Assembly (NCBI RefSeq): GCF_937958975.1
Contig: NZ_CALGRE010000050.1
Location: forward strand, 1 to 16,246
Direction: 5' to 3'
Length of the DNA: 16,246 nucleotides
Source: an uncultured Eubacterium sp.
GTDB taxonomy: Bacteria > Bacillota > Clostridia > Lachnospirales > Lachnospiraceae
The position numbers were made by a program, and so were the translations under genes. Below the pieces are notes generated by a model. The model was given only the letters and a program-made list of their open reading frames with translations. It was not told the origin of the DNA and did not search any database. Below are positions 14,020 to 16,246 of this stretch, in pieces. How positions within the stretch are numbered: position 1 is the first letter of the stretch; the number at the start of each line of letters is the position of its first letter.

Positions 14020-15966
14020 CTAGCAGATTTCACTTCCGCTCACGATATCTTTATCCACTGTTACCACAGATAAATTTCCGTCATCATCGCCTGCAGCAAG
14101 TATCATTCCCTGTGACTCCACCCCGCAAAGTTTGCACGGTTTTAAGTTTGTAATCACTGCAACTTTTTTTCCAACCATTTGTTCCGGCTTATAATACTTC
14201 GCAATTCCGGACACAATCTGTCTTGTCTCAGCACCAATTTTAATCTGCGATACAAGTAATTTTTTTGCCTTTGGAACAGGTTCACATTGAATCACCTCTC
14301 CCACCTGAATTTGTACTTTATCAAAATCGTCAATAGAAATCTCAGGTTTCTTCTCCACTTCAGGATATTTCTCTCCCTCCGCTTCCGCTTTTTGCGCTGC
14401 CTGAATTTCCTCAACCTTTTCCATAACTTCTTTAATATCCATCCTTGCAAATAATATCTCAGGTTTTTCTGTCACCTTATTTCCTGAAGCATATTTACCA
14501 AACTCCGTCATATCATCAAAAGCTCTTGGTACGCCATGAATCTGCTCTAAAATCTTCTTTGAAGTTTCCGGCATAAATGGCTCTAAAAGACTTGCGCCAA
14601 TGTTAATACCCTCAATTAAATTGTAAAGTACAGTGGCAAGTCTGTCTTTCTTTTCCTCTTCCTTTGCCAACGCCCAAGGCATTGTCTCGTCAATATATTT
14701 ATTACATCTTTTAAACAGCGTGAAAATTTCGGTAATTGCGTCAGCTACTCTAAGGTCATCCATTTTCTTTGCAGCTTTTATCGGTGCTTCTAAAATTACC
14801 TGCTTAAAGTCCTCATCAATTTCTTCTATGATACCTTTATTCTCCACTACTCCACCAAAATATTTATTTGACATGGATATTGTTCTATTTACAAGGTTTC
14901 CCAGGGTGTTTGCGAGGTCAGAATTCATTCTCTCAACCATCAATTCCCATGTAATCGTTCCGTCATTTTCAAATGGCATTTCGTGAAGTACAAAATATCT
15001 TACCGCATCCACTCCAAACAAACCTGCAAGGTCATCTGCATATATCACATTTCCCTTTGACTTGCTCATCTTTCCATCCCCCTGCAATAACCAAGGATGG
15101 CCAAATACCTGCTTTGGAAGCGGAACATCAAGAGCCATCAACATAATCGGCCAGTAAATTGTATGAAAACGTAAAATATCCTTTCCAATCAGATGAAGGT
15201 CTGCCGGCCAATATTTTTCATAAAGTGGATTATTTTTTCCATCTACATCATAACCAAGCCCTGTGATGTAGTTTGAAAGAGCATCAATCCATACATATAT
15301 TACATGTTTTGGGTCAAAGTCTACCGGTACTCCCCATTGAAATGAGGTTCTTGACACACATAAATCCTGAAGTCCCGGAAGAAGGAAATTATTCATCATT
15401 TCATTTTTCCTTGACTCCGGCTGAATAAATTCAGGATGTGTATTAATATGCTCGATTAATCGGTCTGCATATTTGCTCATTCTAAAGAAATATGCCTCCT
15501 CTTTTGCAGGGGTGCACTCTCTGCCGCAATCCGGACATTTTCCATCCACCAACTGCGACTCTGTAAAAAATGACTCGCAAGGTGTACAATACATTCCCTC
15601 ATAATATCCCTTATAAATATCTCCTTTATCATAAAGCTTTTTAAATATTTTCTGAACCTGCTTCTCATGGTCTTTATCTGTCGTTCTGATAAACTTATCA
15701 TAAGACGTGTTCATTGCATCCCAGATTTCCTGAATTACTCCCGATACATTATCAACAAATTCTTTTGGTGTAATTCCGGCCTCTGCTGCCTTCAACTCAA
15801 TCTTCTGCCCATGCTCATCCGTTCCTGTCTGGAATCTCACATCATATCCCTGCTGTCTCTTAAATCTTACAATACTATCGGCAAGTATTGCCTCATATGT
15901 GTTTCCAATATGAGGTTTCCCTGATGTGTAAGCAATTGCTGTAGTTAAATAATATGTTTTACTCAT
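14020..15966 (-). CDS. metG: Methionyl-tRNA synthetase with C-terminal tRNA-binding domain
   Basis: This class I synthetase charges tRNA-Met with methionine in the cytoplasm. In the 648-residue form, HIGN (19-22) and KMSKS (299-303) are the ATP-binding signatures. A zinc knuckle is visible as Cys127-x2-Cys130 and Cys144-x2-Cys147. The anticodon-binding helical region follows, and the last ~110 residues form an EMAP-II/Trbp111-type domain (VQIQVGEV, PKAKKL, SQGMIL) used for dimerisation and tRNA binding. I use the ATG at 15966 (MSKTYYLTT), which has AAAGGAGAG eight bases upstream; the frame is open a further 17 codons into the leader, but that would overlap the T-box terminator. Expression should respond to uncharged tRNA-Met through the T-box leader. 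Confidence 0.97.
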   Translation of the reverse strand: MSKTYYLTTAIAYTSGKPHIGNTYEAILADSIVRFKRQQGYDVRFQTGTDEHGQKIELKAAEAGITPKEFVDNVSGVIQEIWDAMNTSYDKFIRTTDKDHEKQVQKIFKKLYDKGDIYKGYYEGMYCTPCESFFTESQLVDGKCPDCGRECTPAKEEAYFFRMSKYADRLIEHINTHPEFIQPESRKNEMMNNFLLPGLQDLCVSRTSFQWGVPVDFDPKHVIYVWIDALSNYITGLGYDVDGKNNPLYEKYWPADLHLIGKDILRFHTIYWPIMLMALDVPLPKQVFGHPWLLQGDGKMSKSKGNVIYADDLAGLFGVDAVRYFVLHEMPFENDGTITWELMVERMNSDLANTLGNLVNRTISMSNKYFGGVVENKGIIEEIDEDFKQVILEAPIKAAKKMDDLRVADAITEIFTLFKRCNKYIDETMPWALAKEEEKKDRLATVLYNLIEGINIGASLLEPFMPETSKKILEQIHGVPRAFDDMTEFGKYASGNKVTEKPEILFARMDIKEVMEKVEEIQAAQKAEAEGEKYPEVEKKPEISIDDFDKVQIQVGEVIQCEPVPKAKKLLVSQIKIGAETRQIVSGIAKYYKPEQMVGKKVAVITNLKPCKLCGVESQGMILAAGDDDGNLSVVTVDKDIVSGSEIC

Positions 15967-16015
15967 GTTTTCTCTCCTTTTTATTATATTAATCACCGAA
16001 AGCAGCCGCCATTTC

Positions 16016-16052
16016 AAAAACGCTCCCGCCTTTTTGCAAAGACGAGAGCGTT
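16016..16052 (-). terminator. Intrinsic terminator of the metG T-box leader
   Basis: On the minus strand, AACGCTCTCGTC (16041-16052) pairs with GGCGGGAGCGTT (16019-16030) across a 10-base loop and is followed by TTTTT. It competes with the antiterminator formed around the T-box sequence just upstream, and lies about 50 bases before the metG ATG. Confidence 0.85.
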
Positions 16053-16246
16053 ATACTTCGTGGTACCACTTTACTTTATTCAGAATCATTCACTGAACCT
16101 TATTGACACTATAACGGGTGTTACCGTCAAAAACTTATGAAAAACACTCATTTTTGCTGCTCCGGGGCCATCTTCAGTCCTCACTCCGTTACCTGCTTTC
16201 ACCTGCCCAGGCTCTCTGATTCAGAAAATGGAGAAGCTACTCTTCT
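16053..16246 (-). ncRNA. T-box leader, methionine-specific, controlling metG-tatD-ksgA
   Basis: The leader carries the conserved T-box segment AAGTGGTACCACG (16059-16071), which binds the tRNA acceptor end. Further upstream is an AGAGAG bulge motif (about 16212-16217) and a GGTG loop typical of Stem I. A GCTTCTCC / GGAGCAGC basal helix encloses an internal loop with ATG at 16169-16171 (minus strand), a good candidate for the Met specifier codon. Uncharged tRNA-Met should favour antitermination and raise expression. The 5' end and the promoter appear to lie at or just beyond the window edge. Confidence 0.85.

Noticed and set aside
15967..16017. Seventeen-residue extension of metG
   Set aside because: It runs into the T-box terminator region; AAAGGAGAG and the family-typical MSKTYYLTT start support 15966.

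Overview
The window is a low-GC stretch from a Gram-positive, most likely a Lachnospiraceae-type Clostridium relative. This rests on T-box control of metG, the sua5 / LMW-PTP-like / upp order known from Firmicutes, strong GGAGG ribosome sites and AT-rich codon use; the genus is a guess and nothing here fixes it. Every intact gene lies on the minus strand. The only plus-strand coding trace is a broken panB end at the left edge.

Read in the direction of transcription (right to left), the layout is as follows. (1) A methionine T-box leader at the right edge controls metG, tatD and ksgA, which are tightly packed. (2) A three-gene accessory island follows: a small secreted protein (11607-12278), a 1391-residue GH87-type alpha-1,3-glucanase (7107-11282) and an 1134-residue GH87-type enzyme (3484-6888). 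Each has a signal peptide, and all three end in the same ~180-residue C-terminal domain, which I cannot assign to a named family. The small protein is essentially signal peptide plus that domain. Each gene is followed by its own hairpin terminator, and each has a likely promoter; the two large genes share a perfect CG-centred palindrome just downstream of the -10 region, as expected for a LacI-family operator. (3) A lipoprotein N-acetylmuramoyl-L-alanine amidase. (4) The housekeeping operon sua5, a degenerate LMW-phosphatase-like gene and upp, with its own promoter, ending at a bidirectional terminator facing the panB remnant.

The strongest points for a second look are the shared C-terminal domain and its stand-alone form; an ~80-bp relic of a lost paralog wedged between ksgA and the small gene, which seems to supply both the ksgA stop codon and a near-consensus promoter; the paired operators; and the phosphatase-like protein that has lost its catalytic Cys and Arg.

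Functionally, the island looks like an inducible secreted system for attacking alpha-1,3-glucan (mutan, fungal wall glucan or nigeran-like polymers), with CARDB modules and the shared tail as likely binding or surface-retention parts. Substrate and surface retention are inferred. All positions, alignments and identities were worked out by eye.
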